A stretch of DNA of 64,000 bases from Desulfuromonadaceae bacterium. GTDB taxonomy: Bacteria > Desulfobacterota > Desulfuromonadia > Geobacterales > Pseudopelobacteraceae. The stretch is from assembly GCA_028681335.1 (NCBI GenBank), contig JAQUIT010000009.1, forward strand, positions 62,001 through 126,000. Reading direction: 5' to 3'. The translations under genes were made by a program, and so were the position numbers. Shown here piece after piece: positions 27,967 to 36,656 of this stretch; position 1 is the first letter of the stretch, and the number at the start of each line of letters is the position of its first letter. Under the pieces are notes generated by a model. That model was not told where the DNA came from. It worked only from the letters and a program-made list of their open reading frames with translations, and did not search any database.

Positions 27967-29349
27967 GTGAAACCTCGCATATCTGAACAACTCACGCTCT
28001 TTGCCAGTATAGTTAAATGGTCTGCTTACGCCTCTGTCGTTGGAATACTGGCCGGTGGCGGTACGGCCCTATTCCTGAAGATGCTCTCAACGGGCACAGG
28101 AGCTGCGGCATCCGTGCCCCATTACCAACTTTTCCTCCCGCTGGTTCTCCTCGTAAGCAGCGCATTGGTACGCTATCTTGCCCCTGATGCCGCTGGCCAT
28201 GGGACTGAAAAGGTAATCGAAGCGGTACACCAGCGGATGGGGCGAATTGCTTTCAGGGTCGTACCGGTCAAACTGTTTGCAACGATCATTACCCTGGCCG
28301 GCGGGGGGTCGGCAGGCAAAGAGGGACCTTGCGCACAGATCGGTGCCGGGCTGGCCTCTGTTTTTGCCTCTGTGGCCCGCATGCCGGAATCGGACAGAAA
28401 AAAACTGGTCATATGCGGCATCAGTGCCGGCTTTGCCACCGTTTTTGGGACGCCGGTTGCTGGGGCTCTGTTCGGTATTGAGGTACTTGTGCTCGGCCAG
28501 ATGATGTATGAGGTCATGTTCCCCTCATTCGTTGCCGGCATTGTCGGTTATCACGTGGCAATTCTGCTTGGCGTCACCTACCCCTATGAATCGATTGCAA
28601 TTGCTTCAGAAATGACCAGTTGGGGTTTTCTTGAGATGCTGCTGCTTGGAGTCTGGTGCGGACTTGTGGCGCTTTTTTTCATCCAACTGCTGCACGTCGT
28701 GCATAGCCAACTGGAACGTATTTCGCGACACTGGATCACCGGAGCCTTAATCGGCGGCATCCTTCTGGTGATTATCGGCTTTTTTGTTTCTCAGGATTAT
28801 CTTGGTCTGGGGCTGTCAACCATAGAAGCCGGACTAAGAGGTGAACATCTTCCCGCAGGCGCGGTCTTTTGGAAAAGTGTCACGACCGCGATCACCCTGG
28901 GGTGTGGAGGGAGCGGAGGTGTTCTTACGCCCGTATTCTTTGTCGGAACCGCCGCAGGGAACCTGTTTGCAACGGTGTTCAATGAACCGAATGTCGCAGC
29001 CTTTTCTGCAATAGGCATGGTTGCCGTGTTGGCTGCTGCCGCCAACACGCCAATCTCTGCATCCATCATGGCTATGGAGCTATTTGGTTCAGCTATTGGT
29101 ACTCACGCGGCGGTAGCATGCATGACCAGCTTCCTGATCGTCGGCTACCACAGTGTTTATCCCAGCCAGTTGCTGGGAATTCAGAAAAGTGACTCTCTTT
29201 TGGCTCCTGAAGGGAGCCAGTTAGGTGATATTGAGCGTTCTGTGCTGGTCCCTCGCGAGAAATCACTTTTTCAGTTCATGGTAAAGTTTCGCGGTAAGCA
29301 AGACGTAGACAAAGAAACAGAAAAGAAAGACTCGGGAGTGGATGTGTAA
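27967..29349 (+). CDS. ClC-family chloride channel or Cl-/H+ antiporter
   Basis: A 460-residue membrane protein of the ClC family with many hydrophobic helices. The selectivity-filter motif GSAGKEGPCAQIG near residue 115 contains the gating glutamate of Cl-/H+ exchangers. GGSGGVLTPVFFVGTAAGN near residue 315 is the second conserved filter segment. No C-terminal CBS pair is present; the tail (about 410-460) is short and charged. It starts with GTG, with AGGTG about 9 bp upstream. It is 31 bp after pal and probably cotranscribed with it. Likely roles are chloride balance during osmotic stress or acid resistance. Confidence 0.92.
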   Translation: MKPRISEQLTLFASIVKWSAYASVVGILAGGGTALFLKMLSTGTGAAASVPHYQLFLPLVLLVSSALVRYLAPDAAGHGTEKVIEAVHQRMGRIAFRVVPVKLFATIITLAGGGSAGKEGPCAQIGAGLASVFASVARMPESDRKKLVICGISAGFATVFGTPVAGALFGIEVLVLGQMMYEVMFPSFVAGIVGYHVAILLGVTYPYESIAIASEMTSWGFLEMLLLGVWCGLVALFFIQLLHVVHSQLERISRHWITGALIGGILLVIIGFFVSQDYLGLGLSTIEAGLRGEHLPAGAVFWKSVTTAITLGCGGSGGVLTPVFFVGTAAGNLFATVFNEPNVAAFSAIGMVAVLAAAANTPISASIMAMELFGSAIGTHAAVACMTSFLIVGYHSVYPSQLLGIQKSDSLLAPEGSQLGDIERSVLVPREKSLFQFMVKFRGKQDVDKETEKKDSGVDV

Positions 29350-29357
29350 TGGTGTCG

Positions 29358-29404
29358 TTGTAGTGCAATCAGCTGTTTTCAACAGACAACTGATTGCACT
29401 ACAA
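29358..29404. repeat. Perfect 15-bp inverted repeat between convergent clc and P-ATPase genes
   Basis: TTGTAGTGCAATCAG (29358-29372) is exactly reversed at 29390-29404. The 17-base loop contains a second small hairpin (CTGTT-TTC-AACAG). It starts 9 bp after the clc stop. There is no T run on either side, so it is not a standard Rho-independent terminator, though it may still end or stabilise converging transcripts. Confidence 0.75.
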
Positions 29405-29523
29405 TTATAAAGTCTGACAGTTACGTTACAGAGTTAACGTGATATGAATACTTTTTGCTGCACTACCTCTGCTGCCACATTAACTTTACTTTAACGCATA
29501 CTATAAAGATCCTGCCAAGACCC

Positions 29524-32151
29524 TCACTTTTTCCTCTTCCCTATTTTTTCAATCTCTACTGCTCCGAAGACCACCGATGACATGACTATGGTCAAAGCTA
29601 ACTCGCTCAGCGTCAACGGTTCAGTTTTAAAGATGGGGTTCAACTGCGGCACATAGACCGTTGCCATCTGGAGGACAAAAGTCAGAATAAAGGCCCCCGC
29701 CAACGGCTTGTTTGAAAACAGTCCCTGACTGAAGAGCGATTCTGTTTCAGAGCGTATTGCCAGCACATGCCCCATCTGGCTCAAACAGAGTACGGTAAAG
29801 ACCATGGTCTGCCAGTGGCTATGCCCGGTTTTCAGAGACCAGGCCTGGGTAGCAAGTGACACCCCACCCATCAGCAAACCCACCCAGATGATGTGTCCGC
29901 CGAGCCCGTTGGAGAATATGCTTTCTTTAGGGTTTCTCGGCGGGCGCTTCATGACCCCTTTTTCCGCCGGTTCCATGGCGAGGGCCAGGCCCGGCAGGCC
30001 GTCGGTTACGAGATTGATCCAGAGGATATGGATCGGAAGCAGCGGGATAGGCAACCCCAGAAAAGGCGCCAGAAATATGGTCCAGATCTCGCCCGAGTTA
30101 CTCGTCATGGTATATTTAATAAATTTACGGATATTATCGAAAATCCGCCGTCCCTCTTTAACGGCTTTGACGATGGTGGCAAAGTTATCATCCAGAAGAA
30201 TCATATCCGCAGACTCTTTCGTAACGTCCGTACCGGTGATCCCCATGGCTACGCCGATGTCAGCCTGTTTAAGCGCTGGCGCATCATTTACGCCGTCACC
30301 GGTCATAGCAACAAAATGACCCCTGTCCTGCAGCGCCTTGATGATCTTCAGCTTCTGTTCCGGCGCAACCCGGGCATAAACCCGGATATGTTCAACGCGT
30401 TCTTCAAAGGCCTCCAGCGACAGACTTTCCAACTCTCTGCCGGTGATGACCATGTCGTCACCACTCTCCAGAATACCAAGCCGACCCGCAATAGTTGTTG
30501 CCGTCAGCGGATGGTCGCCGGTGATCATCACCGGCCGTATTCCGGCGCTCTTGCATAACAGTACGGCCTCTTTTGCCTCTTCCCGCTCGGGGTCCAACAT
30601 GCCGACCATGCCCAGAACTGTGAGATCCTTTTCTACCTTCTCAGGTGACAACTCCTCCGGGACAGCATCCCAAAACCTCATGGAGAGACCAAGAACCCTG
30701 AGTCCGGCTGCAGACATCCTGTCATTTGCAATCTGGAGTTCTTCCACATCAACCGTTTTCAAACCTTCAGCAGTCAATACATGTAATGATGCTCCCATCA
30801 GGACATCGATTGCTCCCTTGGTAAAGGAGACAAAAGCACCCTCTCCTCCTGGAGCTAAATGTGAACCTGAAGGAATTTTATGGAAAGTGGTCATGCATTT
30901 TCGTTTGGAATCAAAGGGAATTTCAGCCACTCTCGGGAAATCCTGTTTCACATCAACCTTGTCAAAACCCTTCAGTTTGGCAAACGCATACAGGGCCGTT
31001 TCAGTTGGATCACCGATTACCGCACCTGAACCGTCCAGTTCTGCATCATTACTGAGAGCCAGGGCGGTGAACAGCTCCGTAGTGCCGTTCGGCATCACCT
31101 CATCCGCCTTTAACTGCTTCCCGTTGGTATAGACCTCTTCAACGGTCATTTTATTCAGTGTCAGAGTGCCGGTCTTGTCAGAGCAGATATAGGTTACGGA
31201 ACCAAGCGTTTCAACCGCCGGCAGTTTCCGTATCAGGGCATTTTGCCCAACCATCTTCTTGGCACCAAGGGCAAGGGAAATGGTCACAACGGCTGGGAGT
31301 GCCTCCGGAATGGCGGCAACAGCAAGCGAAATTGCCGTAAGCAGCATGAGCAGCGGCGGTTCACCGCGCAATAAACCGACAACAAAGACAATGGCACAGA
31401 TGGCAAGTACCGCGAGGGCAAGTTTCTGACCAAAGGATGCGAGCCTTTTCTGGAGCGGAGTCTTCATCTCATCCGCATTCTGCAGCATTGAAGCGATCTT
31501 TCCCAGCTCGGTCGCCATACCTGTCGCCACAACAATCCCAATTCCGTGGCCATAGGAGACGATAGTACCTTTATATGCCATATTTTTGCGATCTCCGACC
31601 GGGAGATGCTCGTCAGGAAGTGGATTGGGATGCTTTTCGGAAGGCACTGATTCGCCTGTTAGAGTAGCCTCCTCGACTTTCAACCGGGAAGAGTCGATCA
31701 ATCTCATATCTGCAGGAACGATCTGTCCTGCCTCCAGAATAACAACGTCACCGGAGACAAGCTGCACAGCCGGAATTTCATCATGAATACCGTTTCTTAA
31801 CACCAGAGCGGTGTGAGCGGACATTTTTTTGAGCAGTTCCATGGCCTTTTCAGCCCGATATTCCTGTATAAAACCGATAACAGCGTTGAGGACAATGATC
31901 ACAATGATGGAAATTGTGTCTGAAGCCTCACCAATCACACCTGCGATGATTGCAGCGGCAATAAGCACCATGATCATGAAGTCCTTGAACTGGTCAAGAA
32001 ACATCATAAACATGGTTTTCTTGGCCTTTTCAGTCAGTTCATTAGGGCCCTGCACCCGCAGCCTGTTTTGGGCCTCTGTTGCGGTAAGACCCAGAGGAGA
32101 CGATTCCAGTTGCTCCATTATTTCGTCCGGTTTCCCGGTATGCCACTGCAT
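29524..32151 (-). CDS. Calcium-type P-type ATPase (P2 family)
   Basis: An 875-residue cation pump of the P2A type, expected to export Ca2+ (or Mn2+) at the cost of ATP. The N-terminal cation ATPase domain (QWHTGKPDEIMEQLESS onward) is followed by the actuator loop TLTGESVPSEK. Next come membrane helix 4 with IPEALPAVVT, the phosphorylation site CSDKTGTLT (Asp325), and the hinge MTGDGVNDAPALKQADIGVA. Four C-terminal membrane helices end the protein. The PEALPAVV motif fits Ca2+ pumps rather than heavy-metal pumps. I start at the ATG 32151 with AGGAG upstream; the frame from 32265 would cross the terminator hairpin of the preceding gene. Single gene. Confidence 0.92.
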   Translation of the reverse strand: MQWHTGKPDEIMEQLESSPLGLTATEAQNRLRVQGPNELTEKAKKTMFMMFLDQFKDFMIMVLIAAAIIAGVIGEASDTISIIVIIVLNAVIGFIQEYRAEKAMELLKKMSAHTALVLRNGIHDEIPAVQLVSGDVVILEAGQIVPADMRLIDSSRLKVEEATLTGESVPSEKHPNPLPDEHLPVGDRKNMAYKGTIVSYGHGIGIVVATGMATELGKIASMLQNADEMKTPLQKRLASFGQKLALAVLAICAIVFVVGLLRGEPPLLMLLTAISLAVAAIPEALPAVVTISLALGAKKMVGQNALIRKLPAVETLGSVTYICSDKTGTLTLNKMTVEEVYTNGKQLKADEVMPNGTTELFTALALSNDAELDGSGAVIGDPTETALYAFAKLKGFDKVDVKQDFPRVAEIPFDSKRKCMTTFHKIPSGSHLAPGGEGAFVSFTKGAIDVLMGASLHVLTAEGLKTVDVEELQIANDRMSAAGLRVLGLSMRFWDAVPEELSPEKVEKDLTVLGMVGMLDPEREEAKEAVLLCKSAGIRPVMITGDHPLTATTIAGRLGILESGDDMVITGRELESLSLEAFEERVEHIRVYARVAPEQKLKIIKALQDRGHFVAMTGDGVNDAPALKQADIGVAMGITGTDVTKESADMILLDDNFATIVKAVKEGRRIFDNIRKFIKYTMTSNSGEIWTIFLAPFLGLPIPLLPIHILWINLVTDGLPGLALAMEPAEKGVMKRPPRNPKESIFSNGLGGHIIWVGLLMGGVSLATQAWSLKTGHSHWQTMVFTVLCLSQMGHVLAIRSETESLFSQGLFSNKPLAGAFILTFVLQMATVYVPQLNPIFKTEPLTLSELALTIVMSSVVFGAVEIEKIGKRKK

Positions 32152-32199
32152 GATGATTCTCCTCTTCTGTGTTACGATCAAAGCTGCCAAGGCGAGAGC

Positions 32200-32240
32200 A
32201 CAAAAATTAACGGCGGGGAGTGGTCTCCCCGCCGTTAATT
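32200..32240 (-). terminator. Rho-independent terminator after nhaD copy 1
   Basis: A perfect 16-bp inverted repeat (32205-32220 with 32225-32240) has the loop TGGT and a GC-rich core CGGCGGGGAG. Read leftward it is followed by a T run, as required for a terminator of the nhaD transcript. It lies 82 bp past the nhaD stop and before the P-ATPase start. Confidence 0.9.
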
Positions 32241-32321
32241 CTACCGGTCTATCAGCATATTTCAATGTAGCGAAGCGTAAATAAGCATCTCTGATTCAAT
32301 GAGCTCTGACGTACAACCAAA

Positions 32322-33608
32322 TCAAGGGAACATCCTGTTCTCAATGATATAGACGGCAATGCCGCTAAAGTAACCAATCAGCGCCAGACCACTGATACGC
32401 TTAACATACCAGAAGAAATGGATTTTTTCCAGTCCCATGGCTGCTACTCCCGCGGCTGAGCCGATAATCAGGATTGAACCACCGGTTCCGGCGCAGTAGG
32501 CCATAAACTCCCACAGGAAACTGTCTGGTGGATTCAACGTCATGCTGTACATACCCATAGAAGCGGCAACCAGCGGCACGTTGTCCACAATTGAGCTGAC
32601 CATACCGATGATGGTGACAATAACGTCCTGACGACCAACTGTTTTGTCAAGCCACTCGGCAAGTGACGTCAGGATGTGGGTATGCTCCAGGGTGGCCACC
32701 GCAAGCAGTATGCCGATAAAAAAGACGATGGAGCTCATATCGATATGCCTGAGAGCATGTACGAGAGTCAGGTGTTCCTTGGCTTCATCTTCTTTCTTGG
32801 AGTGAAGCAGCTCACCCACCATCCAGAGAATACCGAGGCCGAAGAGGATCCCCATAAACGGTGGAAGGTGAGTTACTGTTTTGAAAATCGGTACGGAAAC
32901 GAGAATTCCAAGCCCCATACAGAACATGAAGTTCTGCTCGAACGGGGTTGTTTTGTGCTGATGTCCACTTAAAGTTGTCTTTACCGGACTGACAACCTCG
33001 CGACCCTTGAGCATCCAGCTGACAACCATCAACGGCACAATCAAGTTAACCAGTGACGCCAGAAAGACACCCTTCATGATAGCCAGTGTGGTGATCTGCC
33101 CACCGATCCAGAGCATGGTGGTCGTGACGTCGCCGATCGGGGACCAGGCGCCGCCAGCGTTGGCTGCGATCACAATCATACCGGCGAAGAAGAGACGGTC
33201 TTCGTGTTTATCGAGCAGCTTTTTCATCAACGAGATCATCACGATGGTGGTCGTCAGGTTATCCAGCATGGCACTGAGGAAGAAGGTGACAAAGCCGACC
33301 AGCCACATCAACGTCGAGAGCTTGGTCGTACGTATGCGCGATGTGATTACCTCGAAGCCGTTATGCGCATCGACCACCTCTACAATTGTCATGGCTCCCA
33401 TCAGAAAGAATACAATCTGAGCGGTTGAGGCCAGTGATTCATTAAGTTGAATACCGACCAAGGCATGATCGCCGGCAAGAAGCGCGTAGATTGTCCAGAG
33501 CAGGCCCGCTCCAATGAGAGCTGAAGCGGATTTATTGACCTTAAGCGGGTGCTCCAGGGCGATAGCTGCATAGGCGATAACGAATATGACTACAAGAGCG
33601 GTGAGCAT
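32322..33608 (-). CDS. nhaD: Na+/H+ antiporter NhaD (copy 1)
   Basis: A 428-residue inner-membrane antiporter of the NhaD/ion transporter superfamily that expels Na+ (or Li+). Conserved stretches are FFLMGAMTIVEVVDAHNGFE, SAMLDNLTTTIVM, ANAGGAWSPIGDVTTTMLW and SSIVDNVPLVAA, the standard NhaD pattern with internal symmetry. GAGGA precedes the ATG. Upstream on the same strand is a palindrome (33739-33761) and an orphan membrane gene. A second, longer NhaD is encoded at 40721-42130. Confidence 0.93.
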   Translation of the reverse strand: MLTALVVIFVIAYAAIALEHPLKVNKSASALIGAGLLWTIYALLAGDHALVGIQLNESLASTAQIVFFLMGAMTIVEVVDAHNGFEVITSRIRTTKLSTLMWLVGFVTFFLSAMLDNLTTTIVMISLMKKLLDKHEDRLFFAGMIVIAANAGGAWSPIGDVTTTMLWIGGQITTLAIMKGVFLASLVNLIVPLMVVSWMLKGREVVSPVKTTLSGHQHKTTPFEQNFMFCMGLGILVSVPIFKTVTHLPPFMGILFGLGILWMVGELLHSKKEDEAKEHLTLVHALRHIDMSSIVFFIGILLAVATLEHTHILTSLAEWLDKTVGRQDVIVTIIGMVSSIVDNVPLVAASMGMYSMTLNPPDSFLWEFMAYCAGTGGSILIIGSAAGVAAMGLEKIHFFWYVKRISGLALIGYFSGIAVYIIENRMFP

Positions 33609-33738
33609 GCGTGGTCCTCTGTAGGTAATATAGTAATGATTATTTCAATCTGAAATTCAAAATGGAGGCTGATCTACTGTGACTGCAAGAGCGGTTTCGA
33701 TCAGTACTAACCGAGTAAACATAATTTATGATTTCCGG

Positions 33739-33761
33739 TTTTACCGTTTTAAACGGTAAAA
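33739..33761. promoter_or_regulatory. Perfect 23-bp palindrome upstream of nhaD copy 1
   Basis: TTTTACCGTTT (33739-33749), a single T, then AAACGGTAAAA (33751-33761). It lies 131 bp upstream of nhaD and 31 bp past the stop of the preceding gene. It is AT-rich without a T run after a GC stem, so an operator is more likely than a terminator. The bound regulator is unknown. Confidence 0.5.
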
Positions 33762-33791
33762 GTCTACCTGTGTATTTCTTTGCAGCAGTGT

Positions 33792-34268
33792 TTATTCATC
33801 TGCAGAGGGGTTTCTCAAGGCATCACCGATGATCATGCCGCCTATTGCTCCATAGAGTAGTGATGCACCGGCACCGGTCAGAAGGATGTTCGTTTCCGTG
33901 CCCAGACCGGCAATGGTGAAGACAAGACCAGTTACCAGCCCGACAGTACCCAGAATAATGGCGCCAAGCTTCTTATCACCGGTTCTCTGTACCGCCCAGC
34001 CGCCAACGGCCCAGGCCATGATCGAGTAAACCGCATAACCTCCCAGCCCCCAACGGGCTGTAAAAGTATTCATATCCACCATAAGCGACATGGCCGACGG
34101 TATGACGGTGGAAGTAAGACTTAAGCCGGCAAAACCGCCGAGTATGGTTGCACCAACCGAGCGGAGCTTGATGCTCATGACGAATTTCAGGATACCTGCA
34201 TTAAAATTACGAATCATTTTCAGTACCATGTTTTGTCTGTTCTCCATTGAATCTGCCGGTGTTTGCAT
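33792..34268 (-). CDS. Conserved-looking hypothetical membrane protein
   Basis: A 158-residue protein that I do not recognise. Residues 1-30 are polar with an amphipathic segment (RNFNAGILKFVMSIKLR). Four hydrophobic segments follow, rich in glycine and alanine (ATILGGFAGLSLTSTVIPSA, GLGGYAVYSIMAWAVGGWAV, AIILGTVGLVTGLVFTIAGL, LLTGAGASLLYGAIGGMIIG). The tail is short and acidic. I start at the ATG 34268, which has AAAGGAG upstream; the longer frame from 34346 would run across a terminator hairpin. It is flanked by the symporter pair upstream and nhaD downstream, on the same strand. Function unknown. Confidence 0.65.
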   Translation of the reverse strand: MQTPADSMENRQNMVLKMIRNFNAGILKFVMSIKLRSVGATILGGFAGLSLTSTVIPSAMSLMVDMNTFTARWGLGGYAVYSIMAWAVGGWAVQRTGDKKLGAIILGTVGLVTGLVFTIAGLGTETNILLTGAGASLLYGAIGGMIIGDALRNPSADE

Positions 34269-34302
34269 ACCATAAACTCCTTTGTCTGGATACAGCAAAA
34301 AT

Positions 34303-34334
34303 AAAATGGCGGTTACCGTTAGTGACAACCGCCA
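34303..34334 (-). terminator. Second terminator after the symporter gene
   Basis: TGGCGGTT (34307-34314) pairs with AACCGCCA (34327-34334). Read leftward the hairpin is followed by ATTTTATTTTT. Together with the hairpin at 34364-34387 it forms a tandem terminator for the symporter transcript. Confidence 0.65.
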
Positions 34335-34363
34335 GGCCCGTTTCATACTAGCATTTCAAAGAC

Positions 34364-34387
34364 CTCCGGGGTTTTCACACCCCGGAG
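34364..34387 (-). terminator. First terminator hairpin after the symporter gene
   Basis: CTCCGGGGT (34364-34372) and ACCCCGGAG (34379-34387) form a perfect 9-bp GC-rich stem with a 6-base loop, 12 bp past the symporter stop. Read leftward, only a moderately T-rich stretch follows, so it may work together with the next hairpin. Confidence 0.7.
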
Positions 34388-34399
34388 ATACGCATAAAA

Positions 34400-36145
34400 T
34401 CAATGGCCAGCTGATGGTGGGACTACCAGCTTGCCGGGGTAGCGGAGACTACCGACCAGATCCTGGATTTCCTGTGGAGGCTCAGGAGTGAACTTGCCAA
34501 CCACATACATACAGATGAAGTTCAGGACAGCGCCAACGGTACCGATACCTTCCGGTGAAATACCGAACCACCAGTGATCCTTGTTGTTCATGGCTGGATT
34601 GACGAACTTGAAGTAGATGATGTAGCTGGCAACAAAAACAATACCAACTGCCATACCGACCAGTGCGCCTTCCTTGTTGGCCTTCTTGTTAAATATACCC
34701 ATGAGTATGCAGGGGAAGAAGGATGCCGCCGCCAGACCGAAAGCAAAGGCAACAACCTGCGCCACAAAGCCCGGGGGATAGATACCAAACAGACCGGCTA
34801 TACAGACCGCCACACCGGCAGCGCCACGAGCCCAGAGGAGCTCTTCTTTATCCGACATATTTGGTTTAAGAATGCCCTTCATCAGGTCATGAGAAATCGC
34901 TGCGGAAATAACCAGCAGCAGACCGGCTGCTGTTGAGAGTGCGGCAGCAAGACCACCGGCACCGATCAAACCAACAACCCAGTTGGGGAGCTTGGCTATT
35001 TCAGGGTTGGCAAGAACCATGATATCACGGTCAATTGTGACTTCGTTGGCGCTCTTTGGATCCTTAACCGCACCTTTGGCGATCTGCATGATGCCGTCGC
35101 CGTTCTTATCTTGCCAGCCAACCAATTTGGTTTTTTCCCAGTTTTTGAACCACGATGGTGCATCTACATACTTTACGTTATGTATTGATTTTATGAAGTT
35201 GGTGCGGGCAAAAACAGAGATTGCCGGTGCTGTTGTGTAGAGAAGAGCGATAAATAGCAGTGCGTAACCTGCTGACGAACGAGCATCACGCATTTTAGGT
35301 ACGGTGAAGAAACGGATCAGGATGTGCGGCAGACCGGCGGTACCGATCATCAGAGACATGGTAATAAACCATACGTCAATCCTCGGTCTCTGACCGGAGG
35401 TGTAAGCGCCAAATCCGAGATCATGCTGAATATTGTTCAAAACATCCAGTAGATATTTACCCTGTGTTGACGGGTCATGAAGCATGGCTGCTCCATCGGC
35501 GGTTATTGCAGAGCCCATGCCCAACTGTGGGATAGGATTGCCGGTGAGCTGCATGGAGATGAAGATAGCCGGGACCATATAGGCAACAATCAACACACAA
35601 TACTGGGCTACCTGGGTGTAGGTGATCCCTTTCATGCCGCCAAGGGTGGCGTAGAAAAAGACCAATGCCATACCGATAATAACGCCCATATTGACACTGA
35701 CATTCATGAAACGTGAGAAAACAACGCCAACACCACGCATCTGACCGGCAACGTAGGTGAAGGAGACAAAAATGGCGCAGATTAGCGACAGGACACGGAT
35801 TGAGTTGGAATAGTACCGGTCACCCATAAACTGGGGGATGGTAAACTTGCCGTATTTGCGCAGGTATGGGCCAAAGAGCATGGCCAGGAGAACATAGCCT
35901 CCGGTCCACCCCATCAGATAAAAAGAGCCGTCACGTCCCATGAACGAGATCAGACCGGCCATTGAGATGAAGGAGGCTGCTGACATCCAGTCAGCGCCGG
36001 TAGCCATACCGTTCAGAACAGGTGGAACCGATTGTTCGGCAGCGTAAAAGTCACCGGTTGATTTTGCCCGTGAAGCGTAGGCGATGTAAATATACAGGGC
36101 AAAGCTGAGGCCCGTCAGAATCCAGGTCCAGGTAAGAATACTCAT
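34400..36145 (-). CDS. Na+/solute symporter, acetate-type (SSS family, large subunit)
   Basis: A 581-residue sodium:solute symporter with about thirteen to fourteen membrane helices. Family marks are FYAAEQSVPPVLNGMATGAD, WMSAASFISMAGLI near the Na+ site, and GGLAAALSTAAGLLLVISAA late in the protein. It matches the ActP/VC_2705 branch, whose members take up acetate or similar monocarboxylates and work with a small DUF4212 protein, encoded here just upstream. GAGGTGA precedes the ATG. A 60-residue loop (about 320-380) with KNGDGIMQIAKG looks like an insertion typical of this branch. Regulation by the nearby IclR protein is plausible. Substrate is inferred, not shown. Confidence 0.88.
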   Translation of the reverse strand: MSILTWTWILTGLSFALYIYIAYASRAKSTGDFYAAEQSVPPVLNGMATGADWMSAASFISMAGLISFMGRDGSFYLMGWTGGYVLLAMLFGPYLRKYGKFTIPQFMGDRYYSNSIRVLSLICAIFVSFTYVAGQMRGVGVVFSRFMNVSVNMGVIIGMALVFFYATLGGMKGITYTQVAQYCVLIVAYMVPAIFISMQLTGNPIPQLGMGSAITADGAAMLHDPSTQGKYLLDVLNNIQHDLGFGAYTSGQRPRIDVWFITMSLMIGTAGLPHILIRFFTVPKMRDARSSAGYALLFIALLYTTAPAISVFARTNFIKSIHNVKYVDAPSWFKNWEKTKLVGWQDKNGDGIMQIAKGAVKDPKSANEVTIDRDIMVLANPEIAKLPNWVVGLIGAGGLAAALSTAAGLLLVISAAISHDLMKGILKPNMSDKEELLWARGAAGVAVCIAGLFGIYPPGFVAQVVAFAFGLAAASFFPCILMGIFNKKANKEGALVGMAVGIVFVASYIIYFKFVNPAMNNKDHWWFGISPEGIGTVGAVLNFICMYVVGKFTPEPPQEIQDLVGSLRYPGKLVVPPSAGH

Positions 36146-36204
36146 AGTTTGTCACCTCGTAATTTTATTAAATGCGATCGTGTCAACGCGGTACGCCCGA
36201 ATTA

Positions 36205-36471
36205 TTACCCTTCATGCACATCATACTTCCGGTCCAATTTGTTCATCATGTACACATAGGTCCAAATCAGGATTACAAAGGTAACCATTGAGCCCTGATT
36301 GGCAAACCAGAAGCCGACCGGGAAACCGCCGAGCATATAACCATCCAGCTGATCAACAACCATGATGCCGCAGAAAAATGAGACGAAAAACCAGATTGCA
36401 AGGTGAACCATGATAATGACCAGGTTCTCTTTCCAATACGCCTGTAACTCTTTAGTTGCATGAACTGACAT
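36205..36471 (-). CDS. DUF4212 small subunit of the Na+/solute symporter
   Basis: An 88-residue membrane protein with the DUF4212 pattern: YWKENLVIIMVHLAIWF in the first helix, then LGGFPVGFWFANQGSM, and a second helix ending in YVYMMNKLDRKY. Such proteins are encoded next to acetate-type SSS symporters and are regarded as their partner subunit. AGGAGG precedes the ATG. It lies 59 bp upstream of the symporter gene on the same strand, so they form an operon. Confidence 0.9.
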   Translation of the reverse strand: MSVHATKELQAYWKENLVIIMVHLAIWFFVSFFCGIMVVDQLDGYMLGGFPVGFWFANQGSMVTFVILIWTYVYMMNKLDRKYDVHEG

Positions 36472-36656
36472 AAGACCTCCTCCTGTTTGGTGTTAACTCA
36501 CTTTAAAACTGCTCCCGAGGTTGATTTGGCATTTGCCTCCTTTCTTTGTGGGGTTGCCTGTGCCCCCTGCCCTCTTCTCTGCGGGCGGTTAGTGGTTGAC
36601 AATTAATCGGCCTCAATTGCTAAAAAACGCTTACATAAAAAATTACAGCTAACTGA

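Noticed and set aside
36596..36601. TTGACA followed by ATTAAT, resembling the start of a trp/tac-type promoter on the plus strand
   Set aside because: No -10 box at the right distance, and it points into the 3' end of the IclR gene with no rightward gene ahead.
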